From positions 1 through 64,000 of the forward strand of contig NZ_QWKP01000216.1 in NCBI RefSeq assembly GCF_003470205.1: DNA of 64,000 nucleotides, written 5' to 3'. The translations under genes were made by a program, and so were the position numbers. Below are positions 35,083 to 45,272 of the stretch, in pieces. This DNA is from Cellulomonas rhizosphaerae. Lineage in GTDB: Bacteria > Actinomycetota > Actinomycetes > Actinomycetales > Cellulomonadaceae. The notes beneath the pieces are model-generated. The model had not been told where the DNA came from and searched no databases. It saw only the letters and a program-made list of their open reading frames with translations. Each line of letters starts with the position of its first letter. Position 1 is the stretch's first letter.

Positions 35083-36647
35083 CGGGTCCGCAGGTCCTTG
35101 CGCAGGATCTTGCCGGACGCCGACTTCGGCACCGCGTCGATGAACTCGACGCGGCGGACCTTCTTGTGCGCCGCGACCCGCTCCGCGACCCACGCCATCA
35201 GCGCGTCGGCGGTGACGTCGTCGGAGGCGCGCACGACGAAGGCCTTCGGCACCTCCTGGCCGTCGCCGTCCGGCACGCCGATCACCGCAGCGTCCTGCAC
35301 GCCCGGGTGCGTGAGCAGCAGCGCCTCGAGCTCCGCGGGCGGCACCTGGTAGCCGTGGTACTTGATGAGCTCCTTGAGCCGGTCGACGATGGAGAACGCG
35401 CCGGCGGCGTCGACGGTCGCGATGTCGCCCGTGTGCAGGTAGCCGTCCGCGTCGAGCGTCTGCGCGGTCGCCTCGTCGTCGCCGAGGTAGCCGGTCATCA
35501 CGTTCGGGCCCAGGCACCACAGCTCGCCGGGTTCGCTCATGCCCTCGTCGGGCACCGGGATGTCCGTCCCGTCGGCGGGGTCGACGAGGCGGCACACCAT
35601 GTTCGGGATGATCAGGCCGACCGAGCCGCGCGGGATGTCGGTGCGGTCGGCGGGGACCGCGTGCGAGACCGGGCTCATCTCGGTCATCCCGTAGCCCTGC
35701 ACCACCCTGCAGTCGAGCCGCTGCGCGACCGCGTCGGCCAGCGCGCCGTCCAGCGGGGCCGCGCCGGACAGGATGGTGTGGACGCTGCTCAGGTCGTGCT
35801 CCGCGACCAGCGGGTGGCGCGCCAGGGCCAGCGCGATCGGCGGTGCGATGAACAGGTAGGTGCAGCGCCGCTCGGCGATCGCGCCGAGGAACTGCGCGAG
35901 GTCGAACCGCGGGAACGTCACGAGCTGTGCGCGAGCGAACAGCGACAGGTTGAGCAGCACCGTCATGCCGTAGATGTGGAAGAACGGCAGCACCGCCGCG
36001 ACGCGGTCGTCCGGGCCGAGCGTGATGATGCCGATGGTCTGGGCGACGTTCGCGACGAGGTTGCGGTGCGTGAGCATGACGCCCTTGGCCAGGCCCGTGG
36101 TGCCCGACGAGTACGGCAGCACCGCCAGGTGCGTGGCGGGGTCGATGCTCACCGCGGGGGCGGAGCGCCCCTCGCCGAGCCAGTCCGCGAGCGACTCGTG
36201 CCCCTCGGCGCCGTCGACGACCATCACGGTCTCGACCCCCGCCGCCGCCGCGCCCGCGGCCATGTTCTCCCGCAGCACGCCGACCGTGATCGCCAGCCGT
36301 GCCTTCGAGTCGGCGAGCTGGCGGCCGATCTCGTCGCCCGTGTAGAGCGAGTTCACGGTGGTGACCGTGGCGCCCGCGCGCAGGATGCCGTGGAACAGCG
36401 CGACGAACGCGGGGGAGTTGGGGGAGTGCAGCGCGACGACGTCTCCCGGGCTGATCCCGCGGGCGGCGAGCGCCCCGGCGACCCGGTCGACCTGCTCGAG
36501 CAGCTCGCCGTAGGTCGTGGCACGCCCCGATGCCGCGTCGATCACGGCCGTGCTGGTCAGCGCGCCGTCCGGCAGGTCGCTGAACAGGAAGTCGTACACC
36601 GGCAGGTCCGGGATCTCGACGTCGGGGAACGGGCTGGTGATGGCCAC
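35079..36647 (-). CDS. AMP-dependent acyl-CoA synthetase (4-coumarate-CoA ligase type)
   Basis: 522 residues from GTG 36647, with AAGGAG upstream. The ATP-binding motif is [18 protein letters not shown], followed by [44 protein letters not shown] and the C-terminal catalytic lysine in [13 protein letters not shown]. This is the 4CL/long-chain family. It activates a carboxylic acid to the CoA thioester, but whether fatty, aromatic or branched is not clear. It is the first gene of a four-gene unit with tdh and kbl, an unusual partner for threonine degradation. A 10-bp hairpin lies 24 bases upstream of its start. Confidence 0.88.
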   Translation of the reverse strand: MAITSPFPDVEIPDLPVYDFLFSDLPDGALTSTAVIDAASGRATTYGELLEQVDRVAGALAARGISPGDVVALHSPNSPAFVALFHGILRAGATVTTVNSLYTGDEIGRQLADSKARLAITVGVLRENMAAGAAAAGVETVMVVDGAEGHESLADWLGEGRSAPAVSIDPATHLAVLPYSSGTTGLAKGVMLTHRNLVANVAQTIGIITLGPDDRVAAVLPFFHIYGMTVLLNLSLFARAQLVTFPRFDLAQFLGAIAERRCTYLFIAPPIALALARHPLVAEHDLSSVHTILSGAAPLDGALADAVAQRLDCRVVQGYGMTEMSPVSHAVPADRTDIPRGSVGLIIPNMVCRLVDPADGTDIPVPDEGMSEPGELWCLGPNVMTGYLGDDEATAQTLDADGYLHTGDIATVDAAGAFSIVDRLKELIKYHGYQVPPAELEALLLTHPGVQDAAVIGVPDGDGQEVPKAFVVRASDDVTADALMAWVAERVAAHKKVRRVEFIDAVPKSASGKILRKDLRTR

Positions 36648-36670
36648 GGGCACTCCTTGCAGCGACGTAC

Positions 36671-36696
36671 GACCGCGCACGTCGTTGTGCGCGGTC
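36671..36696 (-). other. Perfect 10-bp hairpin upstream of the CoA-ligase operon
   Basis: GACCGCGCAC-GTCGTT-GTGCGCGGTC. It sits between the VOC gene (minus strand, upstream) and the CoA-ligase start. It may be the VOC terminator or an operator for the operon; a T-tract follows only on the plus strand (TTCTT). Its role is unresolved. Confidence 0.5.
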
Positions 36697-36764
36697 TTCT
36701 TGGCACGCTACCTCCGCGCGGGTCCCGACGCAGCAGGCTCGCTCATCCGCTGGTCGTGGCCGGC

Positions 36765-37127
36765 TCAGCCCCAGCAGAGGCAGAACGGGTGACCCGCGGG
36801 GTCCGCGTACACCTGGAACCCCTCGGGCGACTCCGGGTCCTCGGCCGCCTGCAGCAGCTCCGCGCCCAGGGCGATCGCCTCGGCGTGCGCGCTGGGCAGG
36901 TCCTCGATGTACAGGTCGAGGTGGATCTGCTGCGGCGTGCCGTCCGGCCACTGCGGGCGCTGGTGGTCGGGGGCGAGCTGGAAGCCGAGCTGCGGCTGGG
37001 AGTCGACGTAGACGGTGTGCCAGTCGTCCTCGGCCTCGACGGTGCCGCCCAGCAGCCCGGCCCAGAAGGCGGACTCGGCGGGCAGGTCGGCGGCGTCGAA
37101 CACGGTGATGCGCTTCTTGATGTCCAT
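36765..37127 (-). CDS. VOC (glyoxalase-like) family protein
   Basis: 120 residues. The start [16 protein letters not shown] and the late [25 protein letters not shown] with [17 protein letters not shown] are typical of small VOC proteins of actinobacteria. The metal-binding His/Glu pattern is not complete enough to name an activity; some of these bind antibiotics and some are isomerases or dioxygenases. A weak leaderless -10 lies before its ATG. Confidence 0.8.
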   Translation of the reverse strand: MDIKKRITVFDAADLPAESAFWAGLLGGTVEAEDDWHTVYVDSQPQLGFQLAPDHQRPQWPDGTPQQIHLDLYIEDLPSAHAEAIALGAELLQAAEDPESPEGFQVYADPAGHPFCLCWG

Positions 37128-37160
37128 CCGGCCATGCTGCCGCGCCCCTCCGACACGCGC

Positions 37161-38354
37161 TCAGTCGGGAAGCATCGGCACGGAGAAGCCGTCCCCCGCC
37201 TTGATCAGGCTCGCGCGCATCACGGCGCCGCTGCCGAACCGGGCGGCGACCGCATCGACCGCGGCGTCCATCCCGCTCGTGTCCACCGGGCCGAACGAGA
37301 GCTGCGGCTGGACCACGGCGTCCGACTCGAGGTTGGTCAGCGCCACGCCGACCAGCGTCAGGCCGCGCTCGCGGATCAGCGGCCGGGCGGCGTCCAGCAG
37401 CATGGTTGCCGTCGCGGCGAGGTCCTCGCCCGACGAGGTCGCGTGCGCGAACGAGTGCGACCGCGTGGCCTTGGTGTAGTCCTCGAACCGGAGCCTCAGG
37501 ACCACCGTCCGGGCGATCCGATGGGCGGTGCGCATCCGCCGGCACACGCGGTCGACGAGGCCCAGGAGTGCAGCGGTGACGAACTCGGGGGAGTGCCTGC
37601 CGTGGCCGATCGCCCGCTGCGCGCCGATCGAGCCCCGTCGCCGGTCGGTGACCACGCGCTCGGGGGTCCGCCCGTGCACGACCGCGAAGAGGTGCCGTCC
37701 CGCTGCCGGGCCGAGCAGCCCGCGCAGGACGGGCTCGCCCAGCGCCGCGACGTCGCCCGCGGTGCGCAGGCCGTACCCCTCGAGCTTCGTCGCCGTCACC
37801 TCGCCGACGCCCCACAGCATCGTCAGCGGCAGCGGGTGCAGGAACGCGTCCTCCCCGTCCGGCGGCACGAGCAGCAGCCCGTCGGGCTTGGCGACGCGAC
37901 TGGCGACCTTCGCGAGGAACGGCGTGCGGGCGACCCCGACCGTGATCGGCAGCCCGACCTCGTCGCGGATCCTGGCCCGCAGCCGTGCGCCGATGTCGAA
38001 GGGTGCGACGTCGATCCGGTGCAGCCCCGCGACGTCGAGGAACGCCTCGTCGATCGAGACGCCCTGGACCTGCGGCGTCGTGTCCCGGAACACGTCGAAC
38101 ACCGCCTTGCTCGCCTCGACGTAGGCGTCGAACCGCGGCCGCACGTTGATGACGTCCGGGCACAGCATGCGCGCCTGCCGGCCGCTCATTGCGGTCTTCA
38201 CGCCACGTCGCTTGGCCTCGTAGGAGGCCGCGAGCACCACGCCGCCGCCCACGACGACGGGCCGGTTGCGCAGCCGCGGGTCGTCGCGCTGCTCGACCGA
38301 GGCGTAGAACGCGTCGAGGTCGGCGTGCAGGATGGCGGCGCGCGGCTCTGGCAT
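37161..38354 (-). CDS. dinB: DNA polymerase IV (Y-family)
   Basis: 397 residues from ATG 38354; an upstream in-frame ATG at 38363 lies inside the SOS box. Y-family residues are present: [17 protein letters not shown] with the metal Asp residues, [27 protein letters not shown] with the DE pair, and [19 protein letters not shown]. HhH and little-finger domains follow. It copies past DNA damage with low fidelity. A LexA box overlaps its start, so SOS induction is likely. The C-terminal beta-clamp motif was not identified with confidence. Confidence 0.92.
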   Translation of the reverse strand: MPEPRAAILHADLDAFYASVEQRDDPRLRNRPVVVGGGVVLAASYEAKRRGVKTAMSGRQARMLCPDVINVRPRFDAYVEASKAVFDVFRDTTPQVQGVSIDEAFLDVAGLHRIDVAPFDIGARLRARIRDEVGLPITVGVARTPFLAKVASRVAKPDGLLLVPPDGEDAFLHPLPLTMLWGVGEVTATKLEGYGLRTAGDVAALGEPVLRGLLGPAAGRHLFAVVHGRTPERVVTDRRRGSIGAQRAIGHGRHSPEFVTAALLGLVDRVCRRMRTAHRIARTVVLRLRFEDYTKATRSHSFAHATSSGEDLAATATMLLDAARPLIRERGLTLVGVALTNLESDAVVQPQLSFGPVDTSGMDAAVDAVAARFGSGAVMRASLIKAGDGFSVPMLPD

Positions 38355-38369
38355 AGAACACATGTTCTA
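38354..38369. promoter_or_regulatory. LexA (SOS) box of dinB
   Basis: TAGAACACATGTTCTA matches the actinobacterial GAAC-N4-GTTC SOS pattern with 6-base arms. Its last minus-strand base is the A of the dinB ATG, so the site lies on the transcription start region. Confidence 0.85.
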
Positions 38370-38406
38370 CCCCGGGTCTGACATCGCGCCAGACGCGGTC
38401 GCGCCA

Positions 38407-38412
38407 CACACT
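38407..38412 (+). promoter_or_regulatory. Leaderless -10 box of the SnoaL-like gene
   Basis: CACACT ends six bases before ATG 38419. Confidence 0.35.
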
Positions 38413-38418
38413 GGGCCG

Positions 38419-38781
38419 ATGGACGTCGCGGCGTGGGTCGAGGAGTACGAGCGGGCGTGGCGCGAGCAGGATGCCGCCGCGGTGGATCGGCTGTTCACGC
38501 CTGACGCCACCTACCTGCGATCCGGGTACGACGACGGGCTCGTCGGGCACGAGGCGATCCGCGACTTCTGGGACGACGACACCCCGTTCACCCTGACGTG
38601 GTCGCCGCTGGCCGTGGACGGCGCGACCGCAGTGGTGCGCGCCGAGGTCGTCTACGGAGGCGACGAGCCGCGGGAGTACCGCGACCTGTGGATCCTCGTG
38701 TTCGTCGACGACGGGCGCGTGCGGCACTTCGAGGAGTGGGCGCAGTGGCCCGGTGTGCCCTGGATCCAGTCGGAGCCCTGA
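38419..38781 (+). CDS. SnoaL-like (NTF2-fold) protein
   Basis: 120 residues from ATG 38419; CACACT six bases upstream suggests a leaderless mRNA. The sequence [48 protein letters not shown] and [10 protein letters not shown] is the NTF2-like fold with a hydrophobic pocket. Enzymes, binding proteins and toxin immunity proteins share this fold, so function is unassigned. It diverges from dinB, and the SOS box lies between them. Confidence 0.78.
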   Translation: MDVAAWVEEYERAWREQDAAAVDRLFTPDATYLRSGYDDGLVGHEAIRDFWDDDTPFTLTWSPLAVDGATAVVRAEVVYGGDEPREYRDLWILVFVDDGRVRHFEEWAQWPGVPWIQSEP

Positions 38782-38860
38782 GCCTGACCTCGCCGCGCGC
38801 GGTCCGCGAGCCCGCGCCACACTGTCTGGCAGTCCGAAGCCCCCCAGCCAAGGAGCAGCC

Positions 38861-40342
38861 ATGAGCATCCTGCGCACCAAGAGCGTCGAGCAGTCGTTGG
38901 CAGACGCCGAAGAGCCGGAGTTCAAGCTCAAGCGCTCGCTGTCGGCGTTCGACCTCATCGTGTTCGGCGTCGGCGTCGTGATCGGCGCCGGCATCTTCAC
39001 GCTCACCGGTCGCGCGGCGCACGACGTCGCCGGGCCCGCCATCGTCCTCAGCTTCGTCGTCGCCGCGATCTGCTGCACGCTCGCCGCGATCTGCTACGCG
39101 GAGTTCGCCTCGACCGTCCCGGTCTCCGGCTCGGCGTACACGTTCAGCTACGCGAGCCTGGGGGAGATCTTCGCCTGGATCATCGGCTGGGACCTGATCC
39201 TGGAGATGTTCCTCGGCGCGAGCGTCGTGGCGCAGGGCTGGTCGGCCTACCTGAGCGTGTTCCTCGAGAACGTCGGGATCACCACGCCCGCGGCCATCAG
39301 CTCGGGCGGGACGGTCGACCTGTTCGCGATCGGGCTCGTCGTGCTCCTGGGCGTGCTCATCACGATCGGCATCAAGGAGTCGATGCGGGTCAACATCGTC
39401 CTCGTCGGCCTCAAGCTGTTCATCGTCCTGTTCGTCATCATCGCGGGCATCGGGTTCATCTCGACCGCGAACTACGACCCGTTCATCCCGCCGGCCCAGG
39501 CGACCGAGACGACGACCGGTCTCACGCAGCCCCTCATCCAGGCGCTGTTCGGGCTCGCGCCCACGGCGTTCGGCATCGGCGGCATCTTCGCGGGCGCCGC
39601 GCTGGTGTTCTTCGCGTTCATCGGGTTCGACGTGGTCGCGACGACCGCCGAGGAGACCAGGAAGCCGCAGCGCGACCTGCCGATCGGCATCATCGGCTCC
39701 CTCATCATCTGCACGATCCTGTACTGCGCGGTGTCGATCGTCGTGACCGGCATGGTGCCGTTCGACGGGCTCGACCCGAAGGCCGCCCTCGCGAACGCGT
39801 TCGAGGCGCACGGGCAGGACTGGATGGCCACCGTGATCGCGGCTGGTGCGGTCGCGGGGCTGACGACCGTGGTCCTCACGCTGATGATCGGCGCGACGCG
39901 CGTCGTGTTCGCGATGAGCCGCGACAGCCTGCTGCCCCGCGGCCTCGCCCGCGTGCACCCCACGTTCCGCACGCCGTACGTCATCACCGCGGTCGTCACG
40001 GTCGTCACCGCGCTGGTCGCGGGGCTGACGCCCGTGGGGGTGCTCGAGGAGATGGTCAACATCGGGACGCTGTCGGCCTTCGTGCTGGTCAGCCTCGGGG
40101 TCATCGTCCTGCGCAAGAAGCGCCCCGACCTGCCGCGCTCGTTCCGCGTGCCGTGGGTGCCGGTCCTGCCGATCGTGTCCGCGCTGATCTGCCTGTACCT
40201 GATGCTCAACCTCTCGGTCGAGACCTGGCTGCGGTTCGTCATCTGGCTCGCGATCGGGTTCGTCATCTACTTCGTCTACTCGCGTGGCCACTCGCGGGTC
40301 ACGGACGACGAAGCCCCGACGAAGGCTACGACTCCTCGATGA
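38861..40342 (+). CDS. APC family amino acid permease
   Basis: 493 residues from ATG 38861 with AAGGAG upstream. It has twelve membrane helices. [19 protein letters not shown] is the substrate-binding unwound helix of APC transporters, and [23 protein letters not shown] the conserved loop. This is the cationic/basic amino acid transporter subgroup (YfnA/CAT-like). The substrate is not certain. It stands alone. Confidence 0.9.
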   Translation: MSILRTKSVEQSLADAEEPEFKLKRSLSAFDLIVFGVGVVIGAGIFTLTGRAAHDVAGPAIVLSFVVAAICCTLAAICYAEFASTVPVSGSAYTFSYASLGEIFAWIIGWDLILEMFLGASVVAQGWSAYLSVFLENVGITTPAAISSGGTVDLFAIGLVVLLGVLITIGIKESMRVNIVLVGLKLFIVLFVIIAGIGFISTANYDPFIPPAQATETTTGLTQPLIQALFGLAPTAFGIGGIFAGAALVFFAFIGFDVVATTAEETRKPQRDLPIGIIGSLIICTILYCAVSIVVTGMVPFDGLDPKAALANAFEAHGQDWMATVIAAGAVAGLTTVVLTLMIGATRVVFAMSRDSLLPRGLARVHPTFRTPYVITAVVTVVTALVAGLTPVGVLEEMVNIGTLSAFVLVSLGVIVLRKKRPDLPRSFRVPWVPVLPIVSALICLYLMLNLSVETWLRFVIWLAIGFVIYFVYSRGHSRVTDDEAPTKATTPR

Positions 40343-40436
40343 GGACGTGCTGAGTCCCGGGGGAGTTTGCCCGGTTCGTGTGGGTGCTCGCTCGTAGCGT
40401 CGCCACCGGTGACGGACGAGCGAGGGGAGCGGTGCG

Positions 40437-40919
40437 ATGTGCATGAAGTGCCAGGGGATGACCGACGAGGAGGTCCGGGAGGACTTCCTCGCGAAGATCG
40501 AGCGATTCGGCTGGACGTTGTGCTCCGTGGAGGGCGGCGGGGGTCGCCTGTCGTTCACCTACACGATCGGTCTCACGCGATACCACGGGCATCCTGAGCT
40601 CGTGGTGAGCGGGCTGGACCAGTTCGACGCGGCGAGCGTGCTCAACGACCTCGGCGCGCGGGTGCGTGGCGGCGAGCGGTTCGAGCCCGGGCAGGTCGTC
40701 CCGTACGAGGGCACGAGCCACCGCAGCCTGATGGTGCGCGTGACGAGCCCGGAGAAGCTCGCCTTCGCCCAGGAGATCTACCGGATGCCGGGTGGCCGGC
40801 CTGTGCCGGCGCTCCAGGTGATCTGGAGCGACCACGCCGGCGCGTGGCCGTGGCAGGTCGACGCACGGCCGCGGCGGCAGGAGCTGCTCGGGCGCCCGCA
40901 GCACCTGCGGCGCGGGTAG
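40437..40919 (+). CDS. DUF4262 domain protein
   Basis: 160 residues from ATG 40437 (GGGAG upstream). The start MCMKCQGMTDEEVREDFLAK is followed by FTYTIGLTRYHGHPELVVSGLD, a typical DUF4262 core, and by VIWSDHAGAWPW near the end. The function of the family is unknown. Confidence 0.82.
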   Translation: MCMKCQGMTDEEVREDFLAKIERFGWTLCSVEGGGGRLSFTYTIGLTRYHGHPELVVSGLDQFDAASVLNDLGARVRGGERFEPGQVVPYEGTSHRSLMVRVTSPEKLAFAQEIYRMPGGRPVPALQVIWSDHAGAWPWQVDARPRRQELLGRPQHLRRG

Positions 40920-41017
40920 CGGACGGTGGCTCCTTCCCGTTGCGCACTCGCGCCACCAGGAGAATCGTGAGCCTCGACGCGCTTCGCCGACCGCGTCCCC
41001 GCGCGTGAAGAGGGACC

Positions 41018-42487
41018 ATGACCGACGCGACCGCCACGCCCGCTGCCTCCCCGTTCACCGTGCCGCGCTCGGCGTGGAACGCGCTCATCGTCCTCATGGC
41101 CGGCATGTTCATGGCCCTCCTGGACACGACGATCGTCAACGTCGCGCTCCCGACGATCCAGCAGTCGCTCGACGCCAGCGAGGCGACGCTCAGCTGGATC
41201 ATCTCCGGCTACGCGCTCGCGTTCGGGATCGCGCTGATCCCGGCCGGCCGGATCGGCGATCGCGTCGGGCACAAGTGGGTGTTCTTCGTCGGCCTCGCGC
41301 TGTTCACGCTCGCGAGCCTGTTCTGCGGGCTGGCCCAGAACAGCATCCAGATGATCCTGGCGCGCGTCGTCCAGGGGCTCGCGGGCGGCATTTTCGTGCC
41401 CGCGGTGACCGCGTTCATCCAGCTGCTGTTCCCGGGCCCGGTGCGAGGCAAGGCGTTCGCGATCCTCGGGTCGGTCATCGGCGTGTCCACCGCGCTCGGC
41501 CCGATCCTCGGCGGCCTGATCATCGAGGCGTTCGGCGACGAGAACGGCTGGCGGCTGGTGTTCTGGGTGAACATCCCGATCGGCATCGTCGCCCTGATCG
41601 CCGCGGCCAAGCTGCTGCCGGCCGGGGCCGAGGGAGGCGCGCGCGAGGGGTCGGACTACTTCGGGCTGCTGCTGCTCAGCGCCGGGCTCGTCGCGCTGCT
41701 CGTGCCGCTCATCGAGGGGCAGGACAAGGGCTGGCCGGCGTGGACGTTCATCACGCTCGCGCTCGGCGTGCTGCTGATCGTCGCGTTCGCGTTCTGGGAG
41801 CGGCGCGAGGCGTCGGCGGACAAGAATCCGCTCGTTCCGCCGCACCTGTTCTCCCACCCGGCGTTCACGGGCGGCACGATCCTCGCCCTGGTCTACTTCG
41901 CGGCGTTCACGAGCATCTTCTTCACGATCTCGCTGCTGTGGCAGGCAGGCCTCATGCACACCGCGCTGCAGTCGGGCCTCGTCGGCGTGCCGTTCGCGCT
42001 CGGGAGCATCGTGGGCGCCTCGCAGAGCAACCGCCTGAGCCAGAAGCTCGGTCGCACCGTGCTCATCATCGGCACGGCGATGGTCGCGGTCGGGCTCATC
42101 TGGGTGTGGCTGGTGCTGCGGACCCAGGACGCGAGCGGGCTGACCAACTGGGACCTGGCCGCTCCGCTCGCGATCGCCGGCATCGGCAACGGGTTGTTCA
42201 TCGCCCCGAACGCGCAGTTCATCGTCGCGACCGTCGACCGGACCGAGGCCGGGGCGGCCAGCGGTGTGATCTCGGTGATGCAGCGGGTCGGCAGCGCGAT
42301 CGGCATCGCCGTGATCGGCAGCGTCCTGTTCGGGACCCTGCACGTCACGAGCAGGGACCCGGCGGCGATCGGGCAGGCCTTCGCCGACAGCGCCGCGCAC
42401 GCGATGGCGGTCAGCGCGGCGCTCGCGGTGGTCAGCTTCCTGCTCGTGTTCGCCCTGCCCAGGAAGGTCGACCAGTTCCGCGGGTGA
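41018..42487 (+). CDS. MFS transporter, DHA2 (14-helix) drug-efflux type
   Basis: 489 residues with 14 predicted helices. It has the motif LLDTTIVNVALPTIQQSL and the motif-A loop GRIGDRVGHKWVF, and PILGGLIIEAFG in helix 5 (motif C). These mark DHA2/EmrB-QacA-type efflux. No regulator lies next to it; the SDR gene runs toward it with a three-base gap. The substrate is not predictable. Confidence 0.9.
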   Translation: MTDATATPAASPFTVPRSAWNALIVLMAGMFMALLDTTIVNVALPTIQQSLDASEATLSWIISGYALAFGIALIPAGRIGDRVGHKWVFFVGLALFTLASLFCGLAQNSIQMILARVVQGLAGGIFVPAVTAFIQLLFPGPVRGKAFAILGSVIGVSTALGPILGGLIIEAFGDENGWRLVFWVNIPIGIVALIAAAKLLPAGAEGGAREGSDYFGLLLLSAGLVALLVPLIEGQDKGWPAWTFITLALGVLLIVAFAFWERREASADKNPLVPPHLFSHPAFTGGTILALVYFAAFTSIFFTISLLWQAGLMHTALQSGLVGVPFALGSIVGASQSNRLSQKLGRTVLIIGTAMVAVGLIWVWLVLRTQDASGLTNWDLAAPLAIAGIGNGLFIAPNAQFIVATVDRTEAGAASGVISVMQRVGSAIGIAVIGSVLFGTLHVTSRDPAAIGQAFADSAAHAMAVSAALAVVSFLLVFALPRKVDQFRG

Positions 42488-42490
42488 GCC

Positions 42491-43264
42491 TCAGCGCGGG
42501 AGCGTAACCCCGGTCAACGCCGCCAGGCGGTCGAGCAGGCCGTCCTGCACGGCGATGTCGCGGGCGAGCGGGTTCGGCACCTGGACCTCGTGGCGCTTGA
42601 GGTACTCGCCCGTGACCCGCGCGCCGGCGTCGTCCGATGTCGCGAGCCAGACCTGCGTCGCCGCGCCCTCGTCGACCTCGTCCCACGCGTCCGGGCCGCC
42701 GAGCTTCGTCTTGATCCAGCCCGGGTCGACCGTCGTGCTGAGCACGTCGGGCCACAGCCGGGCGACCGCGAAGGCGAGGACGACGTCGTGCAGCTTGGAG
42801 TCGGAGTACGCCTGCATGCCGTGCCAGGGGCGCGCCGCGTACTGCAGGTCGTCGAGCTCGGCGACCCCGTCCTCCTGCAGCCCGGACGTCAGGTAGACGA
42901 GGCGCTCCGGGCGAGGCAGCAGCGCGGTCAGCAGGTAGGGGGCGACGACGTTGACCTGGAAGATCCGCTCGAGGCCATCTGCTGTCTCGACGCGGGTCGG
43001 CTCGCCGCCGCCGATGCCGGCGTTGTGGATCACGGCGTCGACGGGTCCGGCGGCCGCAGCCTGCTCGGCCAGTGCGCGCGTCTCGGAGAGCGAGGCGAGG
43101 TCGCCCACGACGACGCCGCGGACGCCCGGCAGCGCCGCCCGGAGCTCGTCGGCACGCGCCGCGTTGCGCGCGTGTCCGGTGACCTCGTGCCCGCCGGCGA
43201 GGAGCTGGCGGGCGGTTTCACGGCCGATGCCGTCCGACGAGCCGGTGACCAGGACGTGCGACAT
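42491..43264 (-). CDS. Short-chain dehydrogenase/reductase
   Basis: 257 residues from ATG 43264 (GGAG upstream). The Rossmann motif LVTGSSDGIGRET, the NAG segment IHNAGIGGG and the catalytic YSDSK (Tyr/Lys), plus VDPGWIKTKLGGP, make this a classical SDR. The SDG replaces the more usual SxG spacing. It may reduce or oxidise an alcohol, with NADP favoured by the basic residues after the second strand (ARNAARAD). Substrate unknown. Confidence 0.87.
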   Translation of the reverse strand: MSHVLVTGSSDGIGRETARQLLAGGHEVTGHARNAARADELRAALPGVRGVVVGDLASLSETRALAEQAAAAGPVDAVIHNAGIGGGEPTRVETADGLERIFQVNVVAPYLLTALLPRPERLVYLTSGLQEDGVAELDDLQYAARPWHGMQAYSDSKLHDVVLAFAVARLWPDVLSTTVDPGWIKTKLGGPDAWDEVDEGAATQVWLATSDDAGARVTGEYLKRHEVQVPNPLARDIAVQDGLLDRLAALTGVTLPR

Positions 43265-43302
43265 GCGGGAGCTCCGATGGATCAGGGGGTGGAGGTCGCA
43301 AT

Positions 43303-43968
43303 CTAGTCTGCGTCCGCCCACGGCGGCGCGGCGAGACCCTCGTCGTACGCGCCGCCGGCGCCGCATCCCTCCCCGTAACCGGGGCCGACCCGGGGGTACG
43401 CCTCGATCCAGTACTGCCGAGCCAGCCCCTGCCCCTGCGCGGGGGTCGCGCCGAGGGCAACGGCCATCTCCGCGTCGCGCTGGATCGCCGCGCACTCGGC
43501 CTGCGACTCGTTCTTCAGCCCGACCATGTGCATGGTCTCGTGCGTCAGGACGTGCACGGCGATGACCTGGTCGAGCGTGGGGGCGGTCTTGGATGAGGCC
43601 AGCCACGCGCTCAGGTCCCTGCACGGCTCACGCTTGATGAGGGTCGAGCGCTCAGGCGCGCCGTCGGATCCCCACCTGACCCACCCGAGCTCGGCACCGA
43701 CGTCCACGAACGCCTCGCCGAACGTCTGGCAGTGCACGGTCACGGGTCCACCCGCGACCGCGCTCGCAGCAGCGGACAGGCGCGACTCCAGGCGCGCGTG
43801 CGTCCACATCGGGATCGCGCAGCCGACCGCGATCGCGAGGCACAGGGCCATGCTGATGCGGGGGAACGGGCGCGCCCGGCCCAGGCCGTCGAACCGACGC
43901 GGGATCCACCGGACGGTGATGACGGCCGCCAGGGCGAGGAAGCCGAGGAGCGCCCAGGTGAGCAGCAC
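43303..43968 (-). CDS. Membrane-anchored protein with an HExxH metal motif
   Basis: 221 residues from the GTG at 43968. Hydrophobic segments at residues 3-22 and 38-57 give a short two-helix anchor. The rest is exported or cytoplasmic and contains HVLTHETMHMVGLKNESQAEC, with H143-E144-x-x-H147 and a candidate third ligand E158. A Cys-rich tail follows (GEGCGAGGAY). This looks like a small zinc-dependent protease or hydrolase domain, but the fold is not one I recognise. Neighbours give no clue. Confidence 0.65.
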   Translation of the reverse strand: MLLTWALLGFLALAAVITVRWIPRRFDGLGRARPFPRISMALCLAIAVGCAIPMWTHARLESRLSAAASAVAGGPVTVHCQTFGEAFVDVGAELGWVRWGSDGAPERSTLIKREPCRDLSAWLASSKTAPTLDQVIAVHVLTHETMHMVGLKNESQAECAAIQRDAEMAVALGATPAQGQGLARQYWIEAYPRVGPGYGEGCGAGGAYDEGLAAPPWADAD

Positions 43969-43992
43969 CCTGGTGCTATCGGTCGATCGCCC

Positions 43993-44610
43993 TCACGGCT
44001 GGAGCCGCTGGGCCGTCCAGGTGCCGTCGATGAGCGTGTACTGCAGCCGACGGTGCAGCCGGTCCGTGCTGCCGTACCAGAGCTCGATGCGCTCGGCGAC
44101 GACCCGGTACCCCGTCCAGTCGGCCGGGCGGGCGATGGGACCACCGGCGGCGAGAGCGGCGGCCGCCGCGCGCAGCTCGGCCTCGGAGACGAGCGGCTCG
44201 CTCTGCCGGGAGGCCGCGGTCGTGGCCTGCGCGAGCGGCGGGCGGTCGTGGAACAGCGCGTCCGAGGCGTCGTCGGGCAGCGTCTCGACCGGGCCCGCGA
44301 CCGTCACCTGCTGCAGCGTCTCGCGCCAGTAGAAGGTGAGCGACGCGCGGGGCCGTGCGGCGAGCTCGCGGCCCTTGCGGCTGCCCGTGAACGACCCGAA
44401 CACGAGGCCGCGCTCGTCGATGCCCTTGATGGCCAGCGTGCGCGTCGAGGGAGTCCCGTCCTCGTCGGCCGTCGCGAGCGTGGCCGCCCAGGGCTCGCGC
44501 ACCCCGCGCTGCTCGGCCGCGGCGAACCAGGCGCGGAGCAGCGCGAGTGGCTCGCGCGGCGGCGAGTCGAACTCGGGCAGGACGAGTGTCGGGTCTCCGG
44601 AGAGCGTCAC
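43993..44610 (-). CDS. pdxH: Pyridoxamine 5'-phosphate oxidase
   Basis: 205 residues from GTG 44610, chosen because it overlaps the previous stop as GTGA. The FMN-binding and substrate pattern is clear: DGTPSTRTLAIKGIDERGLVFGS, FTGSRKGRELAARPRASLTFYW and RQSEPLV. The C-terminal ERIELWYGSTDRLHRRLQY holds the Arg/Asp of the FMN site. It oxidises pyridoxamine or pyridoxine 5'-phosphate to pyridoxal phosphate. It is coupled to a mycothiol-isomerase-like gene and a GntR-type regulator, an unusual grouping. Confidence 0.9.
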   Translation of the reverse strand: MTLSGDPTLVLPEFDSPPREPLALLRAWFAAAEQRGVREPWAATLATADEDGTPSTRTLAIKGIDERGLVFGSFTGSRKGRELAARPRASLTFYWRETLQQVTVAGPVETLPDDASDALFHDRPPLAQATTAASRQSEPLVSEAELRAAAAALAAGGPIARPADWTGYRVVAERIELWYGSTDRLHRRLQYTLIDGTWTAQRLQP

Positions 44611-45272
44611 GGCCACGGGTCCAGGAGGGGGAGGGGACCAGTGAGGTCGTCGCCCGACGAGCGGCCCGCGAGCCACTCGGCCAGCGCGTGCTGCGGCCCG
44701 GTGATCGGGACGGGCGAGTCCCCCTCGGTGGTCCACGTGCGGCCGGTGTCGGACGCCGTCAGCTCCGCGGCCGTGGGGATGCGCACCAGGAGCCAGTCCA
44801 CGAGGTGCCCGCTCGTCGCGAGCGACCAGTCGGCGGCGGTCCGGCCGATCTCGAGGTCGACCCAGTGCACCTCGAGCTCGCGCCACCAGCACAGCCGCGT
44901 GGCGTGCAGGTCGCTGTCCCGGTAGGCGCACGGCAGCGACCAGTCGGCGTCGCTCAGGGCGCCCCACGCGTCGGAGAGCTCCGCGAAGCCGGCCCGCACG
45001 CCGTCGAGGATGTCCGGCAGCGCGCGTCCCGCGCCCAGCTCGATCGCCGCGTCGCGGGCCGGGCGGCCGCCGTCGTACACCTCGATCTGCTCACCGCGCT
45101 GGGCGTACCGGGCCTGGCGCGCGAACGCCGCCGAGAGGTGACCCAGGTGCGTGAGCACGTGGGCGCGCGTCCAGCCGGGCAGGGCGATCGACGCGTGCGC
45201 CTCGGCCTCGGTGAGCTGCTCGGCGCGTGCGAGCAGGGCGGCGTTGCCGGCGAGGAGGTCTTCGGGGGTCAT
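44607..45272 (-). CDS. Maleylpyruvate isomerase-like (mycothiol-dependent, DinB-fold) protein
   Basis: 221 residues. The DinB/YfiT four-helix metal site shows in LPGWTRAHVLTHLGHLSAAF and in WWRELEVHWVDLEIGR. The C-terminal MDMPI part follows with WTTEGDSPVPITGPQHALAEWLAG. In the family, mycothiol is used as cofactor to isomerise maleylpyruvate or detoxify compounds. No gentisate genes are near, so the substrate is unknown. Start and stop overlap the neighbours by four bases each. Confidence 0.82.
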   Translation of the reverse strand: MTPEDLLAGNAALLARAEQLTEAEAHASIALPGWTRAHVLTHLGHLSAAFARQARYAQRGEQIEVYDGGRPARDAAIELGAGRALPDILDGVRAGFAELSDAWGALSDADWSLPCAYRDSDLHATRLCWWRELEVHWVDLEIGRTAADWSLATSGHLVDWLLVRIPTAAELTASDTGRTWTTEGDSPVPITGPQHALAEWLAGRSSGDDLTGPLPLLDPWP

